NCBI RefSeq assembly: GCF_025447595.1
Contig: NZ_JAOEJU010000008.1
Span: 124,001 to 188,000, forward strand
DNA: 64,000 bases
Source of the DNA: Pseudomonas koreensis
GTDB taxonomy: Bacteria; Pseudomonadota; Gammaproteobacteria; Pseudomonadales; Pseudomonadaceae
Reading direction: 5' to 3'
Made by a program: the position numbers and the translations under genes. The notes below the pieces were generated by a model that made no database searches, was not told where the DNA came from, and saw only the letters and a program-made list of their open reading frames with translations. This document shows positions 1-7,414 of this stretch, one piece after another (the first letter of the stretch is position 1; the number at the start of each line of letters is the position of its first letter).

Positions 1-116
1 CGATACGCGCTGGCGGTCAGGCCGAGGTCATGGCGTTCCCGACCGAGGGCAATCTGCTCAACCCGCTGGGCCGGGTATTTGTCTGGCTGATGAGCTGGCT
101 GTCGTATGCCTACTGA
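1..116 (+). CDS. HlyD-family membrane fusion protein, C-terminal end only
   Basis: An open frame enters from the left edge and stops at TGA 114-116, giving about 37 residues that end in FVWLMSWLSYAY. Only the tail is visible, so the identity is inferred from the partner: adaptor genes of this kind usually precede DUF2955 permeases in aromatic-acid or fusaric-acid type efflux modules. The stop overlaps the next start by 11 bp, so the two are translationally coupled. Confidence 0.5.
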   Translation, partial: IRAGGQAEVMAFPTEGNLLNPLGRVFVWLMSWLSYAY

Positions 117-1131
117 GCGCAGCGTCCCGGTGCAACGGGCCTTGCGCCTGGCCTTCGGCACCGCGTTGTGTACCGCTGTGAGCTATGCGCTCGCTTTACC
201 GCTGTCATTCCTGTCACCGGTGCTGGCGGTGTTGCTGTTAGCGAGCGTGCCTCGGCCGCTGCCGTTCAAAGCCGCCTTGGCGCTGACGCTGGCCGCGGCG
301 TTCACTACCGGTTTCGGCCTGCTGCTGGTGCCGTTGCTGCGTTACTACCCGGTCTGCGGTGTGCTGCTGATCAGCCTGGGTTTGTTCGCCGCGTTCAGGT
401 ACGGCTTACGCGGTGGAAACGTGCTGATCATGACCTTCATGGTGATCGGCATGACCCTGATCTCCGCCGCTGGCTTCGCCTCGTTCGAACTGGCGATGGC
501 GGTCATCGGCGCGCTGATCAAAGGCCTGTCGCTGGCGGTCGTGGTGGTTGGCGTCAGTCATGTGTTTTTCCCGGAACCCGCCAACAGCCCCACGCCACCG
601 GCGGCGCCCGCCCTGCCCGCCGAAGACGTGCCGCGCATCGCACTTCGCGCCACGCTGATCGTGATGCCGACGTTCGTGCTGGTGCTGATCGACCCGGCCA
701 GCTATCTGCCGATCATTCTCAAGGCTGTCAGCCTCGGCCAGCAGAGCACCACCACCCGCACGTATCACGCCGGGCGCGAATTGCTCGGCTCAACCCTGCT
801 GGGCGGGTTGCTGGCGGTGGCGTTCTGGTGTGCGCTGAGCCTGTTCGTGCACCTGTGGATGTTCGCGCTGTGGATGCTGCTGTTCAGCCTCGTTCTGGCA
901 CGCAAACTCTATCGGCTGCACACCACTGGGCTCACGCCGGGATTCTGGCTCAATACCCTGATAACGATGATCATCCTGCTCGGCCAATCGGTCGAGGACA
1001 GCGCCGCCGGCAAAGACGTGTACACCGCCTTCGCCGTGCGCATGGGCCTGTTCATTCTGGTGACACTCTACAGCGGCCTGATGATGCATTTGCTGGAAGC
1101 ACATCGCCCGGCCACTCAAGGCGTGACCTGA
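106..1131 (+). CDS. DUF2955 inner-membrane permease (FUSC-like efflux component)
   Basis: A 341-aa protein made of two blocks of hydrophobic helices (about residues 10-155 and 180-330) separated by a Pro/Ala-rich linker near 160-175, the architecture of DUF2955/FUSC-type permeases. It is the likely inner-membrane partner of the adaptor cut at the left edge, whose stop codon it overlaps. The substrate cannot be read from sequence; fusaric-acid-like or aromatic weak acids are typical for the family. Its 3' end overlaps the convergent glycine-zipper gene by 16 bp. Confidence 0.8.
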   Translation: MPTERSVPVQRALRLAFGTALCTAVSYALALPLSFLSPVLAVLLLASVPRPLPFKAALALTLAAAFTTGFGLLLVPLLRYYPVCGVLLISLGLFAAFRYGLRGGNVLIMTFMVIGMTLISAAGFASFELAMAVIGALIKGLSLAVVVVGVSHVFFPEPANSPTPPAAPALPAEDVPRIALRATLIVMPTFVLVLIDPASYLPIILKAVSLGQQSTTTRTYHAGRELLGSTLLGGLLAVAFWCALSLFVHLWMFALWMLLFSLVLARKLYRLHTTGLTPGFWLNTLITMIILLGQSVEDSAAGKDVYTAFAVRMGLFILVTLYSGLMMHLLEAHRPATQGVT

Positions 1132-1565
1132 TAACCCCGGCCTTGCAGGCAACCGGTGTAGGCACTCGAACTGGTCGACGCATCGGTTCGGCGCTGCTCG
1201 CGCCGGTCCTGACGCTGCCGGGAGCCACCGACCACCGCACCCGCGGCGGCAGTCTGTTTGGCGCGGTTCTGGCGGTAATCCTGTTTCACGTCATCGTCGA
1301 CGCGGTCGTAAATCTCGTCGCGCTGATTGCCGCGCACTTGCGCGGCGGCAGCCCCGGCAACCGCCCCGGTCGCCGCCCCTTTCACTCGCCCACCGACTTG
1401 CGGCGATGAGGGGGTGGAACTGGACGCGACCGCGTGACAGTCGTTGATATCGATCTGCATTTGTTGCGAAGTCTGGCCCTTGAGCGGGACCACGGATTCG
1501 GCGTGAGCCTGGGTGACACAGAGGGTGGCTGCGATGAAAAACGAGAGAGACGGAATGCGGTTCAT
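1116..1565 (-). CDS. Exported glycine-zipper protein
   Basis: 149 aa with an N-terminal signal peptide (MNRIPSLSFFIAATLCVTQA, cut near HAES). The mature part has a Gly/Ala zipper (KGAATGAVAGAAAAQV, then AAAGAVVGG), the signature of small YMGG/Gly-zipper envelope proteins, followed by an Arg/Gln-rich stretch and C-terminal YTGCLQGRGY. The ATG at 1565 is chosen because GGAGG lies just upstream and the signal peptide begins there; a longer frame reaches 1772 but would bury the signal. Role unknown, probably outer-membrane or periplasmic. Confidence 0.75.
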   Translation of the reverse strand: MNRIPSLSFFIAATLCVTQAHAESVVPLKGQTSQQMQIDINDCHAVASSSTPSSPQVGGRVKGAATGAVAGAAAAQVRGNQRDEIYDRVDDDVKQDYRQNRAKQTAAAGAVVGGSRQRQDRREQRRTDASTSSSAYTGCLQGRGYQVTP

Positions 1566-1671
1566 GATTACCTCCGGCGCGGCATGGGATGGCCTTTGAT
1601 GGCGGGGTAATCTGAAAGTGTAGTTCACGTGGCGAGCGCACTGACTCTCTCGCCACGGGGAGTTTGCTCGG

Positions 1672-2691
1672 TCAGGTTTCTTCTTGCCGGCGTCGCACCT
1701 GCACCAGTAACGCCGGCGCGAAGTGCAGCACCACCATCCGCGCCAGGTGGTGAGTGAGGATAAATACCACATTCAGGCCGCCAGCGAACGCCACAATGGC
1801 GATGGTTTCAATCGCACCCGGCATGTACGCGAGCCACAGCGACAACGCATCGCTGCCCAGCAATCGCGCGGCCGCCAAGGCAAAAACTGCTGCGACCAGA
1901 ATCATCAAACCCACCGACACCAACGCCGTGCGGCCATGACGGGCCAGTTCCTTGAGGCCCAATCCCTTGAATCGTGAACCGATCCGCACGCCGAGAATCA
2001 GCGCCGCCAGGTTCAGGCTCCAGTCCGGCATGTGAAAGCCGTGCAGCCAGCCTGATTTCACGAACACCGCGGTGATGATGATTGCCGTCAACATGAACGG
2101 CGCCGGCACGCCTGCTGCGAGCAGTAACCGCCCGAGCACGATGCTCGAAACGATGACCGCGAGTACGGTCAGCGCCATGCCCGTCGACAGCGGATCACCT
2201 TCGGTAATGTCAACCGGCGCCGTTCCGGGAATCAGCAAACTCACCAGCACCGTGATCAGCAGCAGCCGCATCAAGTGCACGATGATCACCTTGCTCGACG
2301 CCTGATGCGATTCCAACAAATCGAACACCGCCGCCAGCGCCCCCGGATACACCGCCAGCAAGGCATCCGTGCGATTCCACCCTGCCCCGCGCGACAGCCA
2401 CCACCCGGCCAGCGCCACTTGCACTGCCAGGCACAACAGCAACACGCCGAGGCTCGGCAACATCGTTGAGACGGTCGCACTGTCCCACGCTTCGAACATC
2501 AGCCCGGTGGCGATACCCAGCGTGACCTGGATGTAACCCAGCCCATAAGGCGTCGCCGGTACGAAGCCGAATTTGGTGACGACAAGTGCGGTGACAAGGA
2601 TCGAACCCAACAGCAAACCGTGTGGCACGCCTTCGAACTGCAACAGCGCGCCGAATCCGGCAGCAATCAACAAACACAGAATGGATTTCAT
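1672..2691 (-). CDS. AbrB-family membrane protein (ammonia monooxygenase-like permease)
   Basis: 339 aa, about ten hydrophobic helices in two homologous halves, each with a Gly/Pro-rich motif (VYPGALAAVFDLL in the first half, YMPGAIETIAIVA in the second). This internal duplication is typical of the AbrB/PF05145 membrane family, often misnamed ammonia monooxygenase and unrelated to the AbrB transcription factor. Function is not established. It follows the HD-domain gene on the same strand after 28 bp, so both may be cotranscribed. Confidence 0.8.
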   Translation of the reverse strand: MKSILCLLIAAGFGALLQFEGVPHGLLLGSILVTALVVTKFGFVPATPYGLGYIQVTLGIATGLMFEAWDSATVSTMLPSLGVLLLCLAVQVALAGWWLSRGAGWNRTDALLAVYPGALAAVFDLLESHQASSKVIIVHLMRLLLITVLVSLLIPGTAPVDITEGDPLSTGMALTVLAVIVSSIVLGRLLLAAGVPAPFMLTAIIITAVFVKSGWLHGFHMPDWSLNLAALILGVRIGSRFKGLGLKELARHGRTALVSVGLMILVAAVFALAAARLLGSDALSLWLAYMPGAIETIAIVAFAGGLNVVFILTHHLARMVVLHFAPALLVQVRRRQEET

Positions 2692-2719
2692 GGTCGCCTT
2701 CCTGGCTATTCAAATGACG

Positions 2720-3142
2720 TTAAGCGCGCAACCGTCCAATCGCCCGCCGGTATTTTTCGATCCGCTCCAGATCCTCCCAACTGGGTGAGGCAATCCGCGA
2801 CAGGTCGCTGTTTTCTTCCAGGTCCGCCAGTTTCACCACCCGCCCGATCGGGTTCTGCGCCGCGCGCTCGACAAAGTCCTCGTAGGATTCGCCGGGCACT
2901 TTGGTCACCGATTCGATGGCGGACAACACTTCTTCGCTGAAGCCTTCCTTGCGCAATTCCTCCAGGCTGATGCCGCAGTCTTCGACCACATCGTGCAGCA
3001 CCGCGACGATGCGCTCTTCCAGGCTGCTCATGCGCAACATCACTTTCAGCGGATGCAATATGTACGGCGCACCGCCCTTGTCCACCTGCCCCGCGTGGGC
3101 GGTGGCGGCAATCGCGATGGCGCGTTCGAGAGTCTGGGTCAT
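2720..3142 (-). CDS. HD-domain phosphohydrolase (MESH1/SpoT hydrolase-like)
   Basis: 140 aa. The N-terminus AHAGQVDKGGAPYILHPLKV and the central VAVLHDVVED (HD pair), followed by VVKLADLEENSD, are the metal-binding motifs of the RelA/SpoT hydrolase-type HD superfamily, and the length matches stand-alone single-domain members. There is no synthetase domain, so a role in ppGpp or other nucleotide pyrophosphate hydrolysis is possible but inferred. The gene starts 15 bp downstream of the 129-aa hypothetical on the same strand. Confidence 0.8.
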   Translation of the reverse strand: MTQTLERAIAIAATAHAGQVDKGGAPYILHPLKVMLRMSSLEERIVAVLHDVVEDCGISLEELRKEGFSEEVLSAIESVTKVPGESYEDFVERAAQNPIGRVVKLADLEENSDLSRIASPSWEDLERIEKYRRAIGRLRA

Positions 3143-3157
3143 TTGCGTTTCCTCGGA

Positions 3158-3547
3158 TTAGGCGCCGTACCGGCCACTGATATAGAAATAGCGCTTGAAC
3201 CAGCGCCCAATCGCCTGCAAACGCCCGGTTGGCTGCGCCGGCTCGGCGTATCGCTGCAGGATCAGCGAAACCAGATCAGCCTGACTCGCCTTCGGATGAG
3301 CATCCAGCAACTCGACCACCCAGGCGCATCCAGCCTTGTTCAAATGCTCACGCCACTCGCCGGGCCAGCCATCCAGCTCATCCAGCGCCAACCACCGCGC
3401 ACCACCCTGCTCGACATGCCCGCCGCCAATCGATTGCTCAAGGCAGAACGGCGTCGCCGGGCGGGACAGGTCGATGCTGAAGAGGTAAATGTCCTGGGTT
3501 TTGTGCTGCGGCGTGGGGGCGTTGTTGCGGCTGCCGATCTGAATCAT
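3158..3547 (-). CDS. Conserved hypothetical protein
   Basis: 129 aa, no signal peptide or transmembrane helix, and no family recognised. The frame is supported by tight spacing to the HD-domain gene (15 bp) in what looks like a three-gene operon (this gene, HD hydrolase, AbrB-type permease). The C-terminal half is Arg/Trp/Tyr rich (RWFKRYFYISGRYG). Confidence 0.6.
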   Translation of the reverse strand: MIQIGSRNNAPTPQHKTQDIYLFSIDLSRPATPFCLEQSIGGGHVEQGGARWLALDELDGWPGEWREHLNKAGCAWVVELLDAHPKASQADLVSLILQRYAEPAQPTGRLQAIGRWFKRYFYISGRYGA

Positions 3548-3694
3548 GCGCGGTTCCGTCCGTGGGAGAGGCGTTACAACTTGTTTCGCAGTCTACGACG
3601 TGGTGCTGGTGGGGGGAACCTTTGGTGATGAGCCGGGGCGTGGCAAGTGAAAGGTTTGACTGGGTAGTCCGGGGATGTCGTTTCAGTCACCCAC

Positions 3695-3726
3695 AAAAAA
3701 GGGACACCGTTGGGTGTCCCTTTTGC
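3695..3726 (-). terminator. Intrinsic terminator of the tandem-repeat gene
   Basis: GGGACACC (3701-3708), loop GTTG, GGTGTCCC (3713-3720). On the minus strand it is followed by six T, so it ends transcription of the repeat-protein gene; four T on the plus side make it weakly bidirectional. Confidence 0.85.
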
Positions 3727-3747
3727 GTATGGAGTCAGGCCGATCGA

Positions 3748-4173
3748 TCAGCGCTTCATGGCCTCACACCGCGTACGCAAATCATGATTGTCGATATTCC
3801 CGCAACTGCTGCCGCTCGTGGTGGCATTGCAGTAGGCACGCTGGTCGTGGTCATCAATATTGCCGCAGGAACTGCCACCCTGCTCCGCGTTACACCGGGC
3901 ACGCAGGTCATGATCATCGATGTTGCCGCAACTGCTGCCGCTCTGTTTGGCGTTGCAGTAGGCGCGCTGGTCATGGTCGTCAATATTGCCGCAGGAACTG
4001 CCGCCCATCTCCGCGTTACACGCCGCCCGCAAATCGTGATTATCGATATTGCCGCAACTGCTACCGCTCTCCCTTGCATTGCAATAGGCGCGCTGATCGT
4101 GGTCATCAATGTTGCCGCAACTGGCAAAGGTGTAGCTGCTGAACATCAACAACATTGCGAGTAATAGTCTCAT
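3748..4173 (-). CDS. Exported Cys-rich tandem-repeat protein (SCGNIDxHD repeats)
   Basis: 141 aa: a 17-residue signal peptide (MRLLLAMLLMFSSYTFA), then six tandem 21-residue units starting SCGNID(D/N)HD(Q/L)RA, the last shortened to 19. Each unit has two Cys (positions 2 and 14), twelve in all, plus Asp/His/Asn rich loops that could bind metal or form one disulfide per unit. Units alternate (DQRAYCNA in 1, 3, 5; DLRA/T in 2, 4, 6), so the array probably grew by duplication of a 42-residue pair. ATG at 4173 is chosen for the signal peptide and GGAAG upstream. I do not recognise the family. Confidence 0.8.
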   Translation of the reverse strand: MRLLLAMLLMFSSYTFASCGNIDDHDQRAYCNARESGSSCGNIDNHDLRAACNAEMGGSSCGNIDDHDQRAYCNAKQSGSSCGNIDDHDLRARCNAEQGGSSCGNIDDHDQRAYCNATTSGSSCGNIDNHDLRTRCEAMKR

Positions 4174-4335
4174 CACACACTTCCATGGTTGACCAGGAAC
4201 CAGCCTGGCACTGCTTGAGCCGATGAATGAGCGTCGCGACACGCCATCAAATTGACATCGGTTTTTAGGAAAGTTCCGGGACGAGAAAGTGCGCTTGAAA
4301 ATCGAAATCTGAAAACCTCGTAGGAAATCACCACC

Positions 4336-4465
4336 CGTGGCGAGGGAGCTTGCTCCCGCTGGACTGCGAAGCAGGCCTAAACCTGCCGAAACCTTTTCCT
4401 CTGACACACCGCAGCCCTTGATTTACGCCAGCTACGCAGCCGAACGGGAACAAGCTCCCTCGCCA
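4336..4465. repeat. REP pair (GGCGAGGGAGCTTGCTCCC type)
   Basis: GTGGCGAGGGAGCTTGCTCCCGC at 4337-4359 and an inverted, slightly diverged arm GGGAACAAGCTCCCTCGCC ending at 4464 form an inverted pair about 80 bp apart. This REP variant differs from the GTGGGAGCGAGC type elsewhere in the window. Confidence 0.8.
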
Positions 4466-4630
4466 AAGGAGATAAATTTGCGTCCTACAGTCAGATTGCG
4501 GCAGTAGGGATCGGTGCCTAGAGTGGGTCTGTCGCTGGCCGCAGTCAGCGATGGGTTTCGCAGCCCAAAGGGAAATTGATTAACACCGTCAAACAGCAAT
4601 TCTGGCAAAATTCGCCGGCATTACGTTTTA

Positions 4631-4747
4631 TGGCGGTTGTGTGCGGGAGACTCTCGGGTCTGCCGGGTTTGGTCTCTTTCCTCGGTCTGCGAACCCGCTC
4701 ATAACCGCCACCCAATTTGTTTCGCAGCAGAATCGGTGGCTCTTTTT
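4631..4747 (+). ncRNA. Structured leader with mutually exclusive antiterminator/terminator stems
   Basis: Outer stem TGGCGGTTGTG (4631-4641) pairs with CATAACCGCCA (4700-4710, one G-U), and GCGGG (4643-4647) pairs with CCCGC (4694-4698). Inside, AGAC/GTCT and CCG/CGG arms can form small hairpins, giving a multibranch fold. GCCACC (4707-4712) can instead pair with GGTGGC (4735-4740), which is followed by TCTTTTTT, a terminator geometry. The last four bases of the outer stem are shared, so the two folds exclude each other, as in an attenuator or riboswitch. It lies 19 nt upstream of the small gene at 4766. Confidence 0.6.
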
Positions 4748-4765
4748 TATTGAGAGACCTTTTCA

Positions 4766-5047
4766 ATGACAAACAAAAAGCCGCTCTACCACTATATCCA
4801 CATGTCCCATCCTGCCACTGACCACCCCGTCATGCTGATCGACGCCGACTCCCCAATACGCGACCTCCATGCCTGCGTAGCCGAACGCCTCAACGCCGTC
4901 CTCAAATACCTCGATCTCATGGCCTGTACCAGCCTCCCCGACTACCCAGAGCACGACATCAACACTGTCACCAACATCGCCAGAATCATGGTGCAGGATG
5001 TCAGGGATGTTTTTCGGGTGATTGAGCAACGGGGATTTGATCGTTAA
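4766..5047 (+). CDS. Small conserved Pseudomonas hypothetical protein (DUF3077/DUF6124-like)
   Basis: 93 aa, soluble, acidic and helical, with no signal peptide. Length, composition and the structured leader resemble the DUF3077/DUF6124 group of small Pseudomonas proteins, but this relation is from memory and the function of that group is unknown. The start follows GAGAG by about 10 nt. It is bounded by the attenuator-like leader and by a terminator at 5102-5131, so it appears to be a single-gene transcript. Confidence 0.6.
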   Translation: MTNKKPLYHYIHMSHPATDHPVMLIDADSPIRDLHACVAERLNAVLKYLDLMACTSLPDYPEHDINTVTNIARIMVQDVRDVFRVIEQRGFDR

Positions 5048-5101
5048 TACACGGATGGAAAACGCTCCTTGGAGTTACTGTCAAAACTAGTCCCTATAAA
5101 A

Positions 5102-5131
5102 AAGAGAAACCGCATTTCTGCGGCTTCTCTT
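5102..5131. terminator. Bidirectional terminator between small gene and puuR
   Basis: AAGAGAA-A-CCGCA, loop TTTC, TGCGG-C-TTCTCTT: a stem of 12 pairs with one mismatch, A-rich on the left and T-rich on the right, placed between the convergent 93-aa gene and puuR. Confidence 0.75.
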
Positions 5132-5171
5132 GTATATCAAACACGAATATCGGATCGACTCAGTATCCGAA

Positions 5172-5720
5172 TCAAAAATTCGCCGGCGTATTCGCACTAA
5201 TAATCTCCGCCTCATCCGCTCCGATATTCCGGAACTTGTGCGGCAGCGTCGTCGGGAAGTAATACCCATCCCCCGCACTCAACACGCTCACCTGCCCGTC
5301 CACCGTCAACTCGACCGTGCCGCGCGTCACCAACCCGCACTCCTCGCCTTCCGCGTGAACAATCGGCTCTTCCCCGGAACTCGCGCCCGGCGCGTATTGC
5401 TCGCGCAGCAAGCGCATCTGGCGGCTGGGGACCGAGGCGCCGATCAAGAGCAGGCGCAGGCCGTGGCGGCCGAGGTCGGGTTGTTCGTTGGCGCGGAAGA
5501 CGTATTGGTGTTCGCGGGGGGGCTGGTCGAAGGTGAAGAAGTCGGCCAGGGACATCGGGATGCCTTCGAGCAGCTTTTTCAGTGAGCTGACAGAAGGACT
5601 GACACGATTCTGTTCGATCAGGGAGATGGTGGCATTGGTCACGCCGCTACGCCGGGCCAGCTCGCGCTGGGAGAGTTTGTAGCTTTCGCGTACTAGTTTG
5701 AGTCGAGAACCCGTATCCAT
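5172..5720 (-). CDS. puuR: HTH-cupin transcriptional regulator of polyamine catabolism (PuuR/PauR)
   Basis: 182 aa: an N-terminal Xre-type helix-turn-helix (KLSQRELARRSGVTNATISL, about residues 15-34) and a C-terminal cupin barrel (about 105-178, HAEGEECGLVTRGTVELTV, then the Gly/His-rich second motif). This is the PuuR layout, a repressor released by putrescine in E. coli. It lies at the head of a polyamine locus on the same strand as puuB, puuC and puuA, which supports that role. Target operators were not identified with confidence. Confidence 0.85.
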   Translation of the reverse strand: MDTGSRLKLVRESYKLSQRELARRSGVTNATISLIEQNRVSPSVSSLKKLLEGIPMSLADFFTFDQPPREHQYVFRANEQPDLGRHGLRLLLIGASVPSRQMRLLREQYAPGASSGEEPIVHAEGEECGLVTRGTVELTVDGQVSVLSAGDGYYFPTTLPHKFRNIGADEAEIISANTPANF

Positions 5721-6078
5721 GACAGCCTTATGTTGAGGTACTTAAGGGCAATGGGGGTGGGTGGCGGGTGCCGCGCAGGTCGCGCGGATCACGTTGCTCC
5801 CGTGTCCCGGAACCGTGAAAGGCGGCTATTAAATCACGTTTGTCGGTGTTGCTCAGCAGGTTCGATGGACGGTGGGTAAAAAGAGCCTGCTGCTGATAAT
5901 TGCGGGTCAGGCACAAGACCTGTGGGAGCGAGCTTGCTCGCGATTGGGCGGCACATTCAACATCCCTTTTGCTGATAGGCCGCTTTCGCGAGCAAGCTCG
6001 CTCCCACAGGGTTTGTGGTGTTGCTGGTCATGTGAAAAAACCGGCGGCGCCTGTGCGGGGCCACCGCCGGGGGGTTAA
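5721..6078. other. Intergenic region, REP pair only
   Basis: This 358-bp gap between puuR and puuB holds one REP pair (5919-6010). Short open frames here have repeat-derived or compositionally implausible products, and I see no gene. It should also contain the puuR promoter, but no convincing -35/-10 pair stands out. Confidence 0.6.
5919..6010. repeat. REP pair (GTGGGAGCGAGCTTGCTCGCG)
   Basis: CCTGTGGGAGCGAGCTTGCT begins the left arm and the exact inverse, ending GCTCCCACAGG, closes it. The inner spacer is about 45 bp. Typical P. fluorescens-group BIME. Confidence 0.9.
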
Positions 6079-7362
6079 TCAGATGCCGAAACGGTCGCGC
6101 AGCGAGTAGTACACGGCGCCGAGGGCGGTCAGCGGGGCGGAGAAGGTGCGGCCGCCGAGCATCGGCATGTGCGGCAGCGAAGCGAAAGCATCGAAGCGTT
6201 CGGCGTCGCCGCGGATCATTTCCGAGATCAGTTTGCCGGCCAGGTGCGAGCAGGTGACGCCGTGGCCGCTGTAGCCCTGCATGTAGTAGGCGTTTTTCTC
6301 GATGCGGCCGAATTGCGGCATGCGTGACATGGTCAGCAGGAAGTTGCCGGTCCAGCGGTAGTCGATTTTCACGTCCTTGAGCTGCGGGAAGGTCTTGAGG
6401 ATCTTCGGGCGGATCAGGGTTTCGATGTCATCCGGTTCGCGGGCGCCATAGACCACGCCACCGCCGTAGAGCAGACGGTTGTCGGCGGTGAGGCGGTAGT
6501 AGTCGAGCAGGTAGTTGCAGTCTTCGACGCAGTAGTTGTTGGTGATCAGGCTGCGGGCCTGTTTCTCGGTCAACGGTTCGGTGACGCAGATCTGCGAACC
6601 GCACGGCATGCTCTTGGCTGTGACGCGGTTGTCGAGGCCTTGCGGCAGATAGGCGTTGCCGGCGATCAGCAGGTACTTGGCGCGGACCTGGCCTTTGGCG
6701 GTGCGCACGACGTTGGGCTCGCCGTATTTGATTTCCACCGCAGCGGATTGCTCGTAGATCTTGCCGCCCAGACGCACGATAGCCGCAGCTTCACCGAGGG
6801 CCAGGTTCAGCGGGTGAATGTGGCCGCCCTGCATGTCCAGCAGACCGCCGACGTAGGCGTCGGAGCCGACTTCGCGGCGGATGTCCGCAGCGTCGAGCAT
6901 CTTCAGGTTTTTATTGCCGTAACGTTCCCAGCTACGTTTTTGTTCGGCGAGTCCCTTGAGCTGTTTGTTGTTCATCGCTGCGAAAATACCGCCCGGGCGG
7001 TAGTCGCATTTGATGTCGTATTCCTTGATGCGCGAACGGATGATGTCGGCGCCTTCGAAAATCATGCTGCCGAGAATTTCGGCCGTCTTGTCGCCGTAGC
7101 GTTCTTCGATCACGTCGACGTCGCGGCTGTAGGAGTTGACCAGTTGACCGCCGTTGCGACCGCTGGCGCCGTAGCCGACTTTCGCCGCTTCCAGCACCGT
7201 CACCTTGTAGCCGGCTTCTGTCAGGAACAGCGCCGAGGACAGGCCGGTGTAGCCGGCGCCGATGATGCAGACATCGCACTCCACCGATTCTTCGAGGATC
7301 GGGAAATCGATCACTTCGTTGCGGGTGGCCGCGTAGTAGCTGTTCACGTGTTGTTGTTTCAT
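6079..7362 (-). CDS. puuB: Gamma-glutamylputrescine oxidoreductase (FAD-dependent)
   Basis: 427 aa, DAO-family flavoenzyme. The Rossmann motif CDVCIIGAGYTGLSSALFL lies near residues 30-48, followed by YGASGRNGGQ (flavin-contacting motif of this family) and a C-terminal YMQGYSGHGVTCSHLAGKL. It oxidises gamma-Glu-putrescine to the aldehyde with release of ammonia and peroxide. ATG at 7362 is preferred over an upstream in-frame start because GGAGA lies just before it and the family begins near there. It sits 52 bp downstream of puuC on the same strand. Confidence 0.9.
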   Translation of the reverse strand: MKQQHVNSYYAATRNEVIDFPILEESVECDVCIIGAGYTGLSSALFLTEAGYKVTVLEAAKVGYGASGRNGGQLVNSYSRDVDVIEERYGDKTAEILGSMIFEGADIIRSRIKEYDIKCDYRPGGIFAAMNNKQLKGLAEQKRSWERYGNKNLKMLDAADIRREVGSDAYVGGLLDMQGGHIHPLNLALGEAAAIVRLGGKIYEQSAAVEIKYGEPNVVRTAKGQVRAKYLLIAGNAYLPQGLDNRVTAKSMPCGSQICVTEPLTEKQARSLITNNYCVEDCNYLLDYYRLTADNRLLYGGGVVYGAREPDDIETLIRPKILKTFPQLKDVKIDYRWTGNFLLTMSRMPQFGRIEKNAYYMQGYSGHGVTCSHLAGKLISEMIRGDAERFDAFASLPHMPMLGGRTFSAPLTALGAVYYSLRDRFGI

Positions 7363-7414
7363 TTTTTTATTCTCCGAGGGTCGCCGGTTGCAGGCGACCA
7401 CCGCTGTAAAAGAG

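Noticed and set aside
3748..4173. Tandem repeats as a CRISPR array
   Set aside because: The 63-bp repeats are contiguous, without spacers, keep one open frame and encode a signal peptide protein.
4545..4772. 75-aa minus-strand ORF
   Set aside because: It lies over the structured leader of the 93-aa gene; its Arg/Lys/Pro-rich product reads as the complement of the stems.
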